Positions 1 to 10,542 of a stretch of DNA of 64,000 nt are shown here, in pieces. The translations under genes and the position numbers were made by a program. The DNA comes from Halothiobacillus sp. (GTDB lineage: Bacteria > Pseudomonadota > Gammaproteobacteria > Halothiobacillales > Halothiobacillaceae): NCBI GenBank assembly GCA_016278265.1, contig JADQCE010000003.1, forward strand, positions 248,001 to 312,000. Reading direction: 5' to 3'. Every line of letters starts with the position of its first letter. Positions within the stretch are counted from its first letter, which is position 1. The notes beneath the pieces are model-generated. The model made no database searches and was not told the origin of the DNA. It was given only the letters and a program-made list of their open reading frames with translations.

Positions 1-834
1 ATGCTCGTCGCGGCGCACCGCCAGGTGCATGGTCGCCGACAGGCCGTCGCCCAGCGGCCGGGCGGTGACGATGCCCCGGGTGAGTTCGTCGCTGATGGCC
101 CATTTCGGCAGCGCCGCCACGCCGTGCCCGCTGGCAACCCACTGGGCGATCATCGCGGTCAGTTCCGAGCGGCGCGACCCGGCCGGCTCGACGCCCGCCG
201 GATCGAGAAAACGTCGGTAGATATCCAGTCGATCGCGCTCGACCGGGTAGCCGATCACCGTCTGGTCGGCCAGCATCTCGGGGGTGATATGCGCCTCGGC
301 GGCCAGCGGGTGGCCCGGGGCGAGCACCAGCACCACCGGGTAGTGGAACAGCGGCTCGAAGTGTAACTCCGCGTCATCGACCGGATCGGAGCTGATCACC
401 CCGTCGAGCTGACCGCGGCGCAGCGCGTCGATGGCATCGAAGCTGAACGACATCGACAGGTCGGTCTCGATCGAGGGCCACTGCGCGCGATACCGCTCGA
501 GCGTGGGAATCAGCCAGGTGAAGCAGGAATGGCATTCCAGCGCCAGGAACAGCCGGCCGGTCGCCCCGCCGGCAATCTGGCGCAGGTCGCGGTCGAGCCG
601 GTCCACCTCCGGCAGCACGGTGTCGGCCGCGGCCAGCAGACGCCGCCCCGCCTCGGTCAGCCGCATGGGGCGCGAGCTGCGCGAGAACAGCGGCGTCTCG
701 TAGTACGACTCAAGCGCACGGATTTGGTGCGACAGGGCCGACTGCGTCAGGTGCAGGCGTTCGGCCGCCGCGGCCAGCGAGCCGGTCTGCTCGATCGCGC
801 GGATGGTCTTCAGGTGTCGCAGCTCCAGGAACAT
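1..834 (-). CDS. metR: LysR-type regulator, MetR-like (3' end cut by window edge)
   Basis: This gene reads leftward and runs off the window, so its C-terminus is missing. It encodes a LysR-family transcription factor that in relatives activates methionine-synthesis genes with homocysteine as coeffector. The N-terminal winged helix-turn-helix begins MFLELRHLKTIRAIEQTGSL and continues into the typical QSALSHQIRALE recognition helix. The effector domain carries ECHSCFTWLIPTLERY, close to the ECHSC segment typical of MetR, followed by VLVLAPGHPLA. The ATG at 832-834 fits the family start. It lies downstream of gor on the same strand, but an intrinsic terminator separates them, so it probably has its own promoter. 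The metE or metH target is not in the window. The MetR assignment within the LysR family is good but rests on remembered motifs. Confidence 0.85.
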   Translation of the reverse strand, partial: MFLELRHLKTIRAIEQTGSLAAAAERLHLTQSALSHQIRALESYYETPLFSRSSRPMRLTEAGRRLLAAADTVLPEVDRLDRDLRQIAGGATGRLFLALECHSCFTWLIPTLERYRAQWPSIETDLSMSFSFDAIDALRRGQLDGVISSDPVDDAELHFEPLFHYPVVLVLAPGHPLAAEAHITPEMLADQTVIGYPVERDRLDIYRRFLDPAGVEPAGSRRSELTAMIAQWVASGHGVAALPKWAISDELTRGIVTARPLGDGLSATMHLAVRRDEH

Positions 835-845
835 GGATGAACCTC

Positions 846-884
846 AAAAAAATTGGCCGACCGGGATGTCCCGCGCCGGCCAAT
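846..884 (-). terminator. Rho-independent terminator of gor
   Basis: Read on the minus strand, an 8-bp stem (ATTGGCCG at 852-859 pairing with CGGCCAAT at 877-884) with a further GC-rich inner helix is followed by seven T residues (846-852). It begins about 29 nt after the gor stop codon and separates gor from the metR-like gene. Confidence 0.85.
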
Positions 885-912
885 GGGGTCTCGTGAAGAG
901 TGCCCGTCGCGG

Positions 913-2280
913 TCAGTCTGCGCGGGGTGTCTTGAGTGTGACCAGCTCCTCGGCCGAGGTTGGGTGTAGGGCGACGGTGTCGTCGAATTGGCCCTTGGTC
1001 AGGCCGGCCTTCACTGCCACGGCAAAGCCCTGCAGCATCTCGTCCGCGCCGTCGCCGACCAGGTGCAGCCCGACGACGCGTTCTTCCTTGCCGACGCAGA
1101 CGAGCTTCATCGCCGTCTTGAAGCCATGCGCGGAGAGCGCGTAGCGCATCGGCGTGAAGGTGGTCTCGTAGATCGTCACCTGCTTCTTGCCGAAGCGCTC
1201 GACGGCCTGCGGCTCGGTCAGACCGACCGTACCCAGCGCCGGGTGGGCGAAGACCACCGTCGGGATGGTCTCGTACTCGAGATGCGCGTCGTTCTGGCCG
1301 TCGAACAGGCGGTCGGACAGGCGCCGCCCGGCGGCGATGGCCACCGGCGTGAGCGGGTACTTGCCGATGATGTCGCCGATGGCGTAGATGCCCTCGACAT
1401 TGGTGTTCTGGTAGGCATCGACCGGGATCACGCCGTTCTTCTCCATCGCGACGCCGGCCTTGTCCAGCCCGATGTCGTCGGTGTTCGGCTTGCGGCCGAC
1501 GGCCCAGATCACCTGGTCGAACGGGCCGAGTTTCTCGCCGTCCCCGCCGTGGATGACCGTGCCCTTGTCGGTCTTTTCCAGCTTGGAGACCTTGTAGGGC
1601 AGGTGGGTCTCGATGCCCATCTGGTGCAGGTTCTCGGTGGCCGTCTCGCGGATCAGCGGGTCGAATGGCGCGAGCACGGTGTCGAGCATGTCGAGCAGGG
1701 TCACTTCGCTGCCCAGCGAGCGCAGCACGCCGGCCAGTTCCACGCCGATGTAGCCGCCGCCGATCACGGCGGTCTTTTTCGGCAATGCGTCGAGCTCGAA
1801 GAAGCCGTCCGAGGTGATGCCGTGCTCGGCGCCCGGTACCGGCGGGACCAGCGGACGGCCGCCGGTGGAGATCACGATGTGATCGGCGGTGTAGGGGGTG
1901 CCGTCGACATCGACCTTGTTGTCGCCGGCCAGGCGGCCGTAGCCGTCGATCACCTCGAGCTTGAGATCCTTGGCGTAGCCGTTCCAGAAGTTCGTGATGC
2001 CGGCGATGAACTCGCGGCGCTTTTTCGCCAGCGTGCCGAAGTCCACCGCGCCCGGCGCCTCCGGGAAGCCCCAGTCGACGGCGTCCGCCCGGTCGTGGGC
2101 GAGGTTGGCGGCGTACCACATGACCTTCTTCGGCACGCAGCCGACGTTGACGCAGGTGCCGCCGAGCGCGGTGGGCTCGATTACGGCGACCCGCTTGCCG
2201 TGCTGGGACGCCCGCTCGGCGACCGCCAGGCCCCCGGAGCCGCCGCCGAGGACGATCATGTCGAAATGCTTGCCACTCAT
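913..2280 (-). CDS. gor: Glutathione-disulfide reductase
   Basis: This 455-residue flavoprotein reduces oxidised glutathione with NADPH in the cytoplasm. The N-terminal FAD-binding motif GGGSGG (about residues 12-17) is followed by the redox-active disulfide in [13 protein letters not shown] (Cys43 and Cys48). The NADPH domain has the [11 protein letters not shown] dinucleotide motif, and the C-terminal dimerisation domain ends with the catalytic HPTSAEE. Length matches the family. It lies downstream of the peroxiredoxin-glutaredoxin fusion gene on the same strand, about 170 bp away. Reduced glutathione made by this enzyme would recharge the glutaredoxin domain, so the pair forms a peroxide-removal pathway. 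Hairpins in the 170-bp gap may limit readthrough between the two genes. Confidence 0.95.
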   Translation of the reverse strand: MSGKHFDMIVLGGGSGGLAVAERASQHGKRVAVIEPTALGGTCVNVGCVPKKVMWYAANLAHDRADAVDWGFPEAPGAVDFGTLAKKRREFIAGITNFWNGYAKDLKLEVIDGYGRLAGDNKVDVDGTPYTADHIVISTGGRPLVPPVPGAEHGITSDGFFELDALPKKTAVIGGGYIGVELAGVLRSLGSEVTLLDMLDTVLAPFDPLIRETATENLHQMGIETHLPYKVSKLEKTDKGTVIHGGDGEKLGPFDQVIWAVGRKPNTDDIGLDKAGVAMEKNGVIPVDAYQNTNVEGIYAIGDIIGKYPLTPVAIAAGRRLSDRLFDGQNDAHLEYETIPTVVFAHPALGTVGLTEPQAVERFGKKQVTIYETTFTPMRYALSAHGFKTAMKLVCVGKEERVVGLHLVGDGADEMLQGFAVAVKAGLTKGQFDDTVALHPTSAEELVTLKTPRAD

Positions 2281-2369
2281 GGATGTCTCCAGAAAGGGAT
2301 GTCAGAAAACGCGGTTGGATGCCAAGACCGCTCTGGTCGGCAGGTCCACGCACGATCGAAGGTGAGTGA

Positions 2370-2429
2370 GGCTTTCGTCTGCCTTGCCCTGCGTGGCAGG
2401 CGAAAGCCGGCCCGGCGAGCCCGGGCCGG
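2370..2429 (-). terminator. Two adjacent hairpins between prx-grx and gor
   Basis: The first inverted repeat pairs 2370-2383 with 2395-2408 (GGCTTTCGTCTGCC against GGCAGGCGAAAGCC, one mismatch). The second overlaps its end and pairs CCGGCCCGG with CCCGGGCCGG around 2407-2429. No long T-tract follows on the minus strand, so these may act as an attenuator or mRNA-stabilising structure rather than a full stop. Confidence 0.5.
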
Positions 2430-2453
2430 TGCTGGCATCAGATCAGACGGTGA

Positions 2454-3194
2454 TCAGTAGCCCTTCTGCTTGAGCCAGGTTTCGACTTCCTCGCTGCCAC
2501 CGACGCGCTGACCGTCGACGTAGACCTGCGGGACCGTTTCGGTCTGGGCCACGGCACGCAGGGCGCGCAGCTCGACGTCTTCACCGACCACGATCTCGTC
2601 GAACTCCAGCCCCGCGTCGTGCAGCATGCCCTTGGCGCGCGCGCAGAACGGGCAGCCCTTGCGTGAGAACATCATGATCGAGTGTGGCTTCTTGGCGTTC
2701 GGCGCCAGCCAGTCGAGCATGGTGTCGGCATCGGAGACCTCGTAGGGGTCGCCCGGCTTCTCCGGCTCGATGAACATCTTCTCGATGGTGCCGTCCTTGA
2801 CCAGCATGGAGTAGCGCCAGGAGCGCTTGCCGAAACCGAGGTCGTCCTTGTCGACCAGCATGCCCATGCCGTCGGTGAAGTCGCCGTTGCCGTCCGGGAT
2901 GAAGCGGATGCGATCGGCATCCTGGTCCACGGCCCACTCGTTCATGACGAAGGCATCGTTGACCGAGAGGCAGACGATCTCGTCGACGCCGTGCTTCTTG
3001 AATACCGGCGCCAGCTCGTTGAAGCGCGGCACGTGGCTCGAGGAGCAGGTCGGGGTGAATGCGCCCGGCAGCGAGAAGACGGCGACGGTCTTGCCCTTGA
3101 AGATCTCGTCGGTGGTCACGTCGACCCAGTCATGGTTCTGACGGGTGCGGAAGGTGACGTTGGGTACCTTCTGGCCTTCACGATTCTCCAGCAT
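2454..3194 (-). CDS. Peroxiredoxin-glutaredoxin fusion (hybrid Prx5/Grx)
   Basis: This 246-residue protein is a glutathione-dependent peroxidase. Its N-terminal peroxiredoxin-5 domain reduces hydroperoxides and its C-terminal glutaredoxin domain recycles it. The peroxidatic cysteine lies in [16 protein letters not shown] (Cys50). The glutaredoxin motif is CPFC (Cys181 and Cys184), followed by TVPQVYVDG, the cis-proline loop. The architecture matches the Haemophilus-type hybrid Prx. An AGGAG ribosome-binding site lies just upstream of the ATG at 3192-3194. The next gene on the same strand is glutathione reductase, which supplies the electron donor. A candidate OxyR-type site lies in the upstream intergenic region at 3410-3446. 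Confidence 0.93.
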   Translation of the reverse strand: MLENREGQKVPNVTFRTRQNHDWVDVTTDEIFKGKTVAVFSLPGAFTPTCSSSHVPRFNELAPVFKKHGVDEIVCLSVNDAFVMNEWAVDQDADRIRFIPDGNGDFTDGMGMLVDKDDLGFGKRSWRYSMLVKDGTIEKMFIEPEKPGDPYEVSDADTMLDWLAPNAKKPHSIMMFSRKGCPFCARAKGMLHDAGLEFDEIVVGEDVELRALRAVAQTETVPQVYVDGQRVGGSEEVETWLKQKGY

Positions 3195-3409
3195 GGAAAG
3201 TCTCCTGTTCAGTTTGAGGGTAAATAATCACGAAAAATCGGGACGGGCGTCAGCGCATCACGCTGGCATCCCGTTGCACCGAAAATTTGGGGCCGAAACC
3301 GGCAAATGCAATGCCCACCAAATGGATGAGACAACATGCCTGCCCGGCATGGTCCGTTCACATTGATTTGAATGGCATTCAGCCTAATCGAGTGATTCGA
3401 TCGAGAGAA

Positions 3410-3446
3410 ATTGTATTTCTCGATCTTTTCTATAGAGGCTGGCTAT
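3410..3446. promoter_or_regulatory. Candidate OxyR-type binding site upstream of prx-grx
   Basis: The 300-bp gap between prx-grx and lysA is AT-richer than its surroundings. Within it four tetrads spaced by 7 bp read ATTG-N7-CGAT-N7-ATAG-N7-CTAT (3410-3413, 3421-3424, 3432-3435, 3443-3446). This matches the OxyR tetrad pattern at 14 of 16 core bases. The site is about 216 bp upstream of the prx-grx start codon, further than usual. Apart from this and a small dyad at 3335-3351 (CATGCC/GGCATG) nothing else is visible in the gap. Confidence 0.4.
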
Positions 3447-3453
3447 GAAAGAG

Positions 3454-3478
3454 CCGCCGGTGGGACGCCCGCCGGCGG
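3454..3478 (-). terminator. Possible weak terminator after lysA
   Basis: On the minus strand a 7-bp GC stem (3454-3460 with 3472-3478, CCGCCGG/CCGGCGG, 11-nt loop) lies 17 bp beyond the lysA stop and is followed by CTCTTTC. The T-tract is poor, so this is only a candidate. Confidence 0.35.
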
Positions 3479-3494
3479 TGGGCGGGCCGGCCGG

Positions 3495-4784
3495 TCAGTC
3501 GGCCGCGGGGAGTTGTTCGAGGGCCCACAGCGAGTCGAGCGGTTCGCGCCGACGAATTTCATGGATGGCGCGTCCGTCGACCAGTACCTCCGCGGCGCGG
3601 GGGCGGGTGTTGTAGTTCGAGGCCATGGAAAAACCGTAGGCGCCGGCACCCAGTACCGCGAGCAGATCGCCTGGCGCGAGCTCGAGGGCGCGCTCGTGGC
3701 CGAGGAAATCCCCGGTCTCGCAGATGGGACCGACGATCTCCCAGGTGCCCGGGTGGCGCTCGCCCGCGCCCCGGCCGGCGGGGACGATCGCCATGTCGCT
3801 GCCGTAGAGGGCCGGGCGCATCAGGTCGTTCATGGCGGCATCGACGATGGCAAACGACTTGTGCTGGCCGGGCTTGAGGTACTCGACCCGGGTGAGCAAC
3901 GCGCCGGCCGGGCCGGCGATGAAGCGACCCGGCTCGATCCAGATCGGCAGCTCGCGGGCCAACGGGTCGGCGTCGACCACCGAGCGGATTGCCTCGATCC
4001 AGTCGGCGGCTGCCGGCGGGGTCTCGTCGGTGTACCGGATGCCGAGCCCACCGCCCAGATCCAGGTGCTGGAGCGTGATGCCCCGTTCGGCCAGGCGGTG
4101 GGCAAGCTTCATCACCCGCTCGGCGGCATCGCGAAACGGGCTGACGTCGGTGAGTTGCGAGCCGATGTGGCAATCGATGCCCGTGACCTCGAGTGCCGGA
4201 TGCGCGTGGGCCCACTCGTACAGTGGCAGCGCCTCGTCGATCGCGACGCCGAACTTGTTGTCCTTGAGCCCGGTGGAGATATAGGGATGAGTGCGCGCAT
4301 CGACGTCCGGGTTGACTCGCAGCGATATCGGCGCAATTTGCTCCATTTCACTGGCGATGTCCGCAATTTGATGCAATTCTGCCTCGGATTCGACGTTCAG
4401 GCAGCCGATGCCAGCCTCGAGCGCGCCGCGGATCTCGTCGGCCGACTTGCCTACCCCGGAGAACACGCACCGGGCCGGGTCGCCGCCGGCGGCCATCACG
4501 CGGGCCAGTTCACCGTAGGAGACGATGTCGAAGCCGGCCCCCAGGCGCGCGAGCACGTTGAGGATGCCGATGTTGCTGTTGGCCTTGACCGCGTAGCAGA
4601 TGCGGTGGGCCCGATCGCCGAAGGCGGCGGTCAGAGCGTTGAAGGCCGATTCGATCGCCGCGCGCGAGTAGACGTAGGTGGGCGAGTCGAAACGCTCGAC
4701 GATCTCGCCGGCAGTGACTTGCTCGATCTGCAGATCACCGGCGTCGTTGCGGGAGAAGAAGGGGGGCAGTTCGCTCTGGGGCAC
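3495..4784 (-). CDS. lysA: Diaminopimelate decarboxylase
   Basis: This 429-residue PLP-dependent enzyme converts meso-diaminopimelate to L-lysine, the last step of lysine synthesis. The PLP lysine is in YAVKANSN (Lys67). The barrel contains HIGSQLTD and the glycine-rich LGGGLGIRY, and the C-terminal active-site motif is CETGDFLG. Length is normal for the fold-type III decarboxylases. A small lipoprotein gene ends 15 bp upstream, reproducing the lppL-lysA arrangement seen in pseudomonads. The dapF gene that often follows is absent here, and the peroxide genes follow instead. Confidence 0.95.
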   Translation of the reverse strand: MPQSELPPFFSRNDAGDLQIEQVTAGEIVERFDSPTYVYSRAAIESAFNALTAAFGDRAHRICYAVKANSNIGILNVLARLGAGFDIVSYGELARVMAAGGDPARCVFSGVGKSADEIRGALEAGIGCLNVESEAELHQIADIASEMEQIAPISLRVNPDVDARTHPYISTGLKDNKFGVAIDEALPLYEWAHAHPALEVTGIDCHIGSQLTDVSPFRDAAERVMKLAHRLAERGITLQHLDLGGGLGIRYTDETPPAAADWIEAIRSVVDADPLARELPIWIEPGRFIAGPAGALLTRVEYLKPGQHKSFAIVDAAMNDLMRPALYGSDMAIVPAGRGAGERHPGTWEIVGPICETGDFLGHERALELAPGDLLAVLGAGAYGFSMASNYNTRPRAAEVLVDGRAIHEIRRREPLDSLWALEQLPAAD

Positions 4785-4799
4785 GGCGAGGCTCCGGGG

Positions 4800-4976
4800 T
4801 CAGTCTTGGTTGGTGGTGGCTGCGGCTGGTGCGGTGTCGTCGGTCGAGGCGACCGCTTCGTCCTCGGGGAAGTAGAGCGGGCCTTTCTGGCCACAGCCGG
4901 CCAACAGCAGGGCGGCCAGCAGCAACCCGGCACCGAGGCGGCGGGACGATGAGGGGGTCGGCGAAGAGCGGTGCAT
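4800..4976 (-). CDS. lptM: Small lipoprotein LptM/LppL (YifL-like)
   Basis: This 58-residue precursor has an Arg-containing N-terminus, a hydrophobic stretch and the lipobox LLLAGC, followed directly by GQKGPLYFPE, the signature of the YifL/LptM family. In E. coli LptM assists maturation of the LptD LPS translocon. Here that role is inferred from family and from position next to lysA. I chose the ATG at 4974-4976 because it gives a compact signal peptide. An upstream in-frame start at 5051 would add 25 residues with no signal-like character. Confidence 0.85.
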   Translation of the reverse strand: MHRSSPTPSSSRRLGAGLLLAALLLAGCGQKGPLYFPEDEAVASTDDTAPAAATTNQD

Positions 4977-5047
4977 GCGGACTCCGAGGCCCGGCGGGCC
5001 GTTGGTACAGCGGTGTTCGGATTCGAATTGTTGGCCCCGATTATGCC

Positions 5048-6370
5048 TCAAGCGACGATCGGTGCTTGCAGGCAGGCAACGAAAAACCCATCGCAGCCAT
5101 GGTGATCGGGGCGCAGGCGGATCCAGCCGTCGGCGGTGATGGCGTCATCGGGCAGATCGTCGAGCAAGGGACGGGTTGTGCTCCAGTCGGGGTGCTGGGC
5201 GAGAAAGGCCGCGACGATGGCCTCGTTCTCCGCCGGCCACAGGCTGCAAGTGGCGTAGACCAGCCGCCCGCCGGGACGCGTGGCGCACGCCCCTTGTTCG
5301 AGCAGCTGGCTCTGCGTCTCGGCGAGCGCCTCCCAGTCGATGGTGGCCCAACGCAGTTCCGGGTGGCGTCGCCAGGTGCCCGAGCCGCTGCAGGGGGCGT
5401 CGATCAGCACGCGATCGAATCCAGTGAGATCCGTGGGCAGTGGCTGGGTGGCATCCACCGTGCGAAGTTCGAGGTCGGTGTCACCATGACGCTGGGCGCG
5501 CGTGCGCAACCGATCAAGACGTTCGGGGTGTAGGTCGCAGGCGGTCAGGTGCAATTGCCCGCGGGCCTCGTCGAGCAGTCCGAGGGTCTTGCCGCCGGCA
5601 CCGGCGCAAAGGTCCAGCACCCGTTCGCCCCGCTGGGCTTCGACGGTGCGAACGACCCACTGGCTGCCGGCATCCTGGATCTCGAAACCGCCGGCCTCGA
5701 AGCTGGGCAGGCGGGTCAGGCGCCCCGGGCGCTCGAGCCGGAGGCCCAGCGGCAGTCCCGCGATGGCCTTGGCGTCGATGTCCGCCTCGGCCAGCTCTTT
5801 TATCAGCGCGTCGCGCTCGCCGTGTCGTGGGTTGGCATGCAGATCGACGGCCGCGCGGCCATCCAGTGCCCGGGCCAGCGACTCTGGGGCGTCGGGTTGC
5901 CAGGCCTGCCATTGGTCGGCGGCAGCAGGGGCCAGGTTGAAACGAACGGTCCAGGGAAGGGAGTCGAACGGCTCCGCGCGCCGTCGTGACAGGATGGCGG
6001 TGGCCTCGGGCGTCAGCCCCGCCGCCTCGGCGAGCACCGGGTCGAGGGCATCGGCAAGCGACAGGGTCGCGGCGACCCGCGCGGCCATGCTCGGCGCGTT
6101 GTCATCGAGCAGCCAGTCGAGCACTCGGCGCTGGCGCAGCGCGAACAGGGTCAGTTCGCGCACCCGCTCGCGGTCCCGTCGCCCCATCTTGCGTCGCGCG
6201 GTCAATTCCCGTTGCAGGCTGCGGTCGGCGGGCAGGCCCTGCTCGGTGATGCGCTCGAGTAGTTCGGCGGCCAGCTGCAACTGCGCCGGGAAGGTGCGTC
6301 CGCGGGGCAGTTGGGGAGTTGGCCAGTCGTCGCCGGGCATTGGACGTTGGGACGGGATCGGGTCGGTCAT
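5048..6370 (-). CDS. rsmB: 16S rRNA m5C methyltransferase, RsmB/NOP family
   Basis: This protein of about 440 residues has an N-terminal NusB-like helical region (about residues 20-130) and a C-terminal class I SAM-dependent methyltransferase domain. The SAM-binding motif is VLDLCAGAGGKTL. The two family cysteines are in DAPCSGSGTWRRHPE and YATCSLWPAENE. RsmB methylates C967 of 16S rRNA, and that exact target is inferred from family. The ATG at 6368-6370 (MTDPIPSQ) is preferred over the in-frame ATG at 6463, which lies in the AT-rich divergent promoter region. No good Shine-Dalgarno precedes either. The usual fmt-rsmB neighbour is absent. Confidence 0.85.
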   Translation of the reverse strand: MTDPIPSQRPMPGDDWPTPQLPRGRTFPAQLQLAAELLERITEQGLPADRSLQRELTARRKMGRRDRERVRELTLFALRQRRVLDWLLDDNAPSMAARVAATLSLADALDPVLAEAAGLTPEATAILSRRRAEPFDSLPWTVRFNLAPAAADQWQAWQPDAPESLARALDGRAAVDLHANPRHGERDALIKELAEADIDAKAIAGLPLGLRLERPGRLTRLPSFEAGGFEIQDAGSQWVVRTVEAQRGERVLDLCAGAGGKTLGLLDEARGQLHLTACDLHPERLDRLRTRAQRHGDTDLELRTVDATQPLPTDLTGFDRVLIDAPCSGSGTWRRHPELRWATIDWEALAETQSQLLEQGACATRPGGRLVYATCSLWPAENEAIVAAFLAQHPDWSTTRPLLDDLPDDAITADGWIRLRPDHHGCDGFFVACLQAPIVA

Positions 6371-6472
6371 GGGGGCTCGGCGGTCGGTGAGGCTGGCGTT
6401 TGGTAGTATCTCACGATCTCGCATGCCCCCGATTGGGGTGCCCGATTTCAATAAGAGAGACATGTCATTTCA

Positions 6473-7300
6473 ATGAGCACGCAAGCAAACGCGGCAAATG
6501 CGACGGTTGACCTGCACTTCGAGGAGCGCGGCGGCGGCCTGCCGGTGATCATCATGCACGGGTTGTTCGGGTCGCTCTCCAACTGGCGTGGTATCGCCCA
6601 ATCGTTGAGCGCGAACTACCGCGTCATCAATGTCGATCTGCGCAACCACGGTCGTTCACCCCACGCCCCGGGGCTTTCCTACGAGGCGATGGCCAACGAC
6701 ATCCTGGCGGTGATGGATCGGCTCGGGGTCGAGCGCGCCCACCTGATCGGACATTCACTGGGCGGCAAGCTCGGCATGGTGCTGGCCGACCGCCACCCCG
6801 AGCGGGTCGCCCGGCTGGCCGTGGTCGATATCGCGCCGAAGTGGTATCCGCCCTGGCACAAGGATGTCTTCGCCGCGCTGGATGCCGTTGACCTCGAGAC
6901 GCTCGAGTCGCGGGAGCAGGCGCGCCAGCAGATGGCCGCGCACGTGTTCGAGCCCGAGGTGCGGTCCTTCCTCGCGGCCAACCTCGAGCAGGTCGACGGC
7001 CAGTGGCGCTGGCGCTTCAACCTGCCCGAGCTCAAGGCGGCCTACGAGCAGACGTCCGACATGCCGACGCTGTCCGGCTTCTACCTCGGGCCGGCCCTGT
7101 TCATCCGCGGGGCCCAGTCGGCGTATATCGAGGCAGGCGACGAGGAGCGCATCGGCCGGGACTTTCCGCAAAGCTGCATCGTCACCCTGGAGCAGGCCCG
7201 CCATTGGCCGCACATCGAGGACACCGCCGGGTTCCTTGATGCCGTCACCCGCTTTTTCGCCCACGGCTGCCACGATTTTCCGGAGCAATCGATCGGCTGA
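6473..7300 (+). CDS. Alpha/beta-hydrolase, YbfF-like esterase
   Basis: This 275-residue alpha/beta-hydrolase begins with a strand-HG oxyanion segment (IIMHGLFGSLSNW). It has LRNHGRSP and the nucleophile elbow GHSLGGK, and ends with the catalytic histidine in ARHWPHIED. The combination of GLFGS..NW, NHGRS and GHSLGGK matches the E. coli YbfF acyl-CoA/short-chain esterase group, but the natural substrate is unknown. The ATG at 6473 follows AAGAGAG. An upstream ATG at 6462 opens only a four-codon frame. It diverges from rsmB and precedes the large non-coding RNA. Confidence 0.85.
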   Translation: MSTQANAANATVDLHFEERGGGLPVIIMHGLFGSLSNWRGIAQSLSANYRVINVDLRNHGRSPHAPGLSYEAMANDILAVMDRLGVERAHLIGHSLGGKLGMVLADRHPERVARLAVVDIAPKWYPPWHKDVFAALDAVDLETLESREQARQQMAAHVFEPEVRSFLAANLEQVDGQWRWRFNLPELKAAYEQTSDMPTLSGFYLGPALFIRGAQSAYIEAGDEERIGRDFPQSCIVTLEQARHWPHIEDTAGFLDAVTRFFAHGCHDFPEQSIG

Positions 7301-7308
7301 TCGGCACG

Positions 7309-7347
7309 TGTAGGAAAATTCCTACAAAAGAAATCGAAAATTCCTAC
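7309..7347 (+). promoter_or_regulatory. Tandem GacA/UvrY-type upstream activating boxes
   Basis: The 18-bp near-perfect palindrome TGTAGG-AAAATT-CCTACA (7309-7326) fits the GacA/UvrY/SirA consensus TGTAAG-N6-CTTACA at 10 of 12 defined positions. The 12-bp string GAAAATTCCTAC occurs at 7314-7325 and again at 7336-7347. The second box therefore sits exactly 22 bp downstream, on the same helix face, though its left arm is degenerate. A possible -10 (TCTATC) lies at 7367-7372, giving a start near 7380. Confidence 0.75.
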
Positions 7348-7379
7348 GAAACTTTCGGCGATTTCGTCTATCCAGCTGG

Positions 7380-8028
7380 CGTCAGAGCGCGCATCATGCA
7401 CCCGTGCTTGGATGCACAGGGCAGGAAGCCCACCCGGCCAGGAGGCCGAGGGATCGTACGGCGGACAGGGAGTCCGCGCAGGAAGCACCGGCAGAGGATC
7501 TGCCAGTTCGGGAGGTCGGGTTCGCCCGACGCGTGCACGGCGCTTTTCTAAGGAAGCGCACCGTAAACAACCGGACCTCGGGACAGAGTCCAGGTTTTTT
7601 GCGGGCAGCCAGGAAGGCCGCGGCGCGTTCGGCACGGAAGCCGGGACCGAATCAAGGATCTAGCCAAGCACCCAGGACGGGTGCTGCCACGGACGGCAAG
7701 GGACGATTCCGCGCAGGATGCGCGTTCGATGCAGGATGGCATCGCTGAAAAAAAACGGTGGTAGACGCCGGCAACAACAAGAACCCGCAGGAACGGTCAG
7801 CGGCGAGACAAGAATCAACAGGATCGGCAACGGATATTGCCCTCGTCTTAAGGAAAAGCACCCGCCACACCGGACCCAGGGATTGGGACCCAAGACTCCG
7901 CGCAGGGACAACGCGCCCGATCCATGCCGCAGGGCAGGATCGTTTCCCGGCCAGGAAGGCCCTCCTCCTTTTTCGCGATTCACGACCCAGGACCACCCTC
8001 TGAGTGACTCAGATTCGGGTGTTTTTTT
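7380..8028 (+). ncRNA. csrB: CsrB/RsmZ-type CsrA-sequestering small RNA (unusually long)
   Basis: The 920-bp gap between the esterase and queA has no credible protein gene. On the plus strand it contains 32 GGA triplets between 7380 and 8028, of which 12 are CAGGA and 3 are CAGGGA. Many sit in the loop of a short perfect hairpin: GGGC-AGGAA-GCCC (7419-7431), GGCC-AGGA-GGCC (7436-7447), GCGGAC-AGGGA-GTCCGC (7461-7477), GGCAG-AGGAT-CTGCC (7490-7504), GCACCC-AGGAC-GGGTGC (7668-7684), GCGC-AGGAT-GCGC (7711-7723), GATGC-AGGATG-GCATC (7728-7743) and GGCC-AGGAA-GGCC (7949-7961). This is the hallmark of RNAs that titrate the CsrA/RsmA translational regulator. GacA-type boxes lie upstream and an intrinsic terminator closes it. 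At about 650 nt it is much longer than E. coli CsrB (about 370 nt). The 5' end is estimated. csrA itself is not in the window. Confidence 0.85.
7994..8028 (+). terminator. Intrinsic terminator of the CsrB-like RNA
   Basis: An outer stem CACCC (7994-7998) with GGGTG (8017-8021) encloses an inner stem CTGAG (8000-8004) with CTCAG (8008-8012). Seven T residues follow at 8022-8028. Confidence 0.85.
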
Positions 8029-8224
8029 GCGTGTGCGTATCAGCGGTCCCTGCCGGCCACCCCGCTTCGATGATTCGCGCCGTGGTTCGCTGGTATCGCC
8101 GCCTGCCCCGTTGCCCCTTCCCGCTGACGGCCCGCACGGCGATCGGCTTGTTGGGCGTGGGCGATGGCCGGGCTCGATGTTCCCGGTGGCCTGTCCCCGC
8201 GCGGCGGGGTAGACTGCGCCCGCC

Positions 8225-10446
<2,222 letters not shown>

Positions 10447-10542
10447 TCGGCGCGTAGCAATGCAAACCGCGGGGCTTGTGGCATACTCCGGCGTTGTCTT
10501 GCAAACCACCTAAAACAACACGAAATCGGAGCGACCACCACG

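Noticed and set aside
988-2460. Long open frame of about 490 codons antisense to gor
   Set aside because: High GC keeps antisense frames open. The composition is His/Val/Arg-rich without family motifs, and gor on the other strand is certain.
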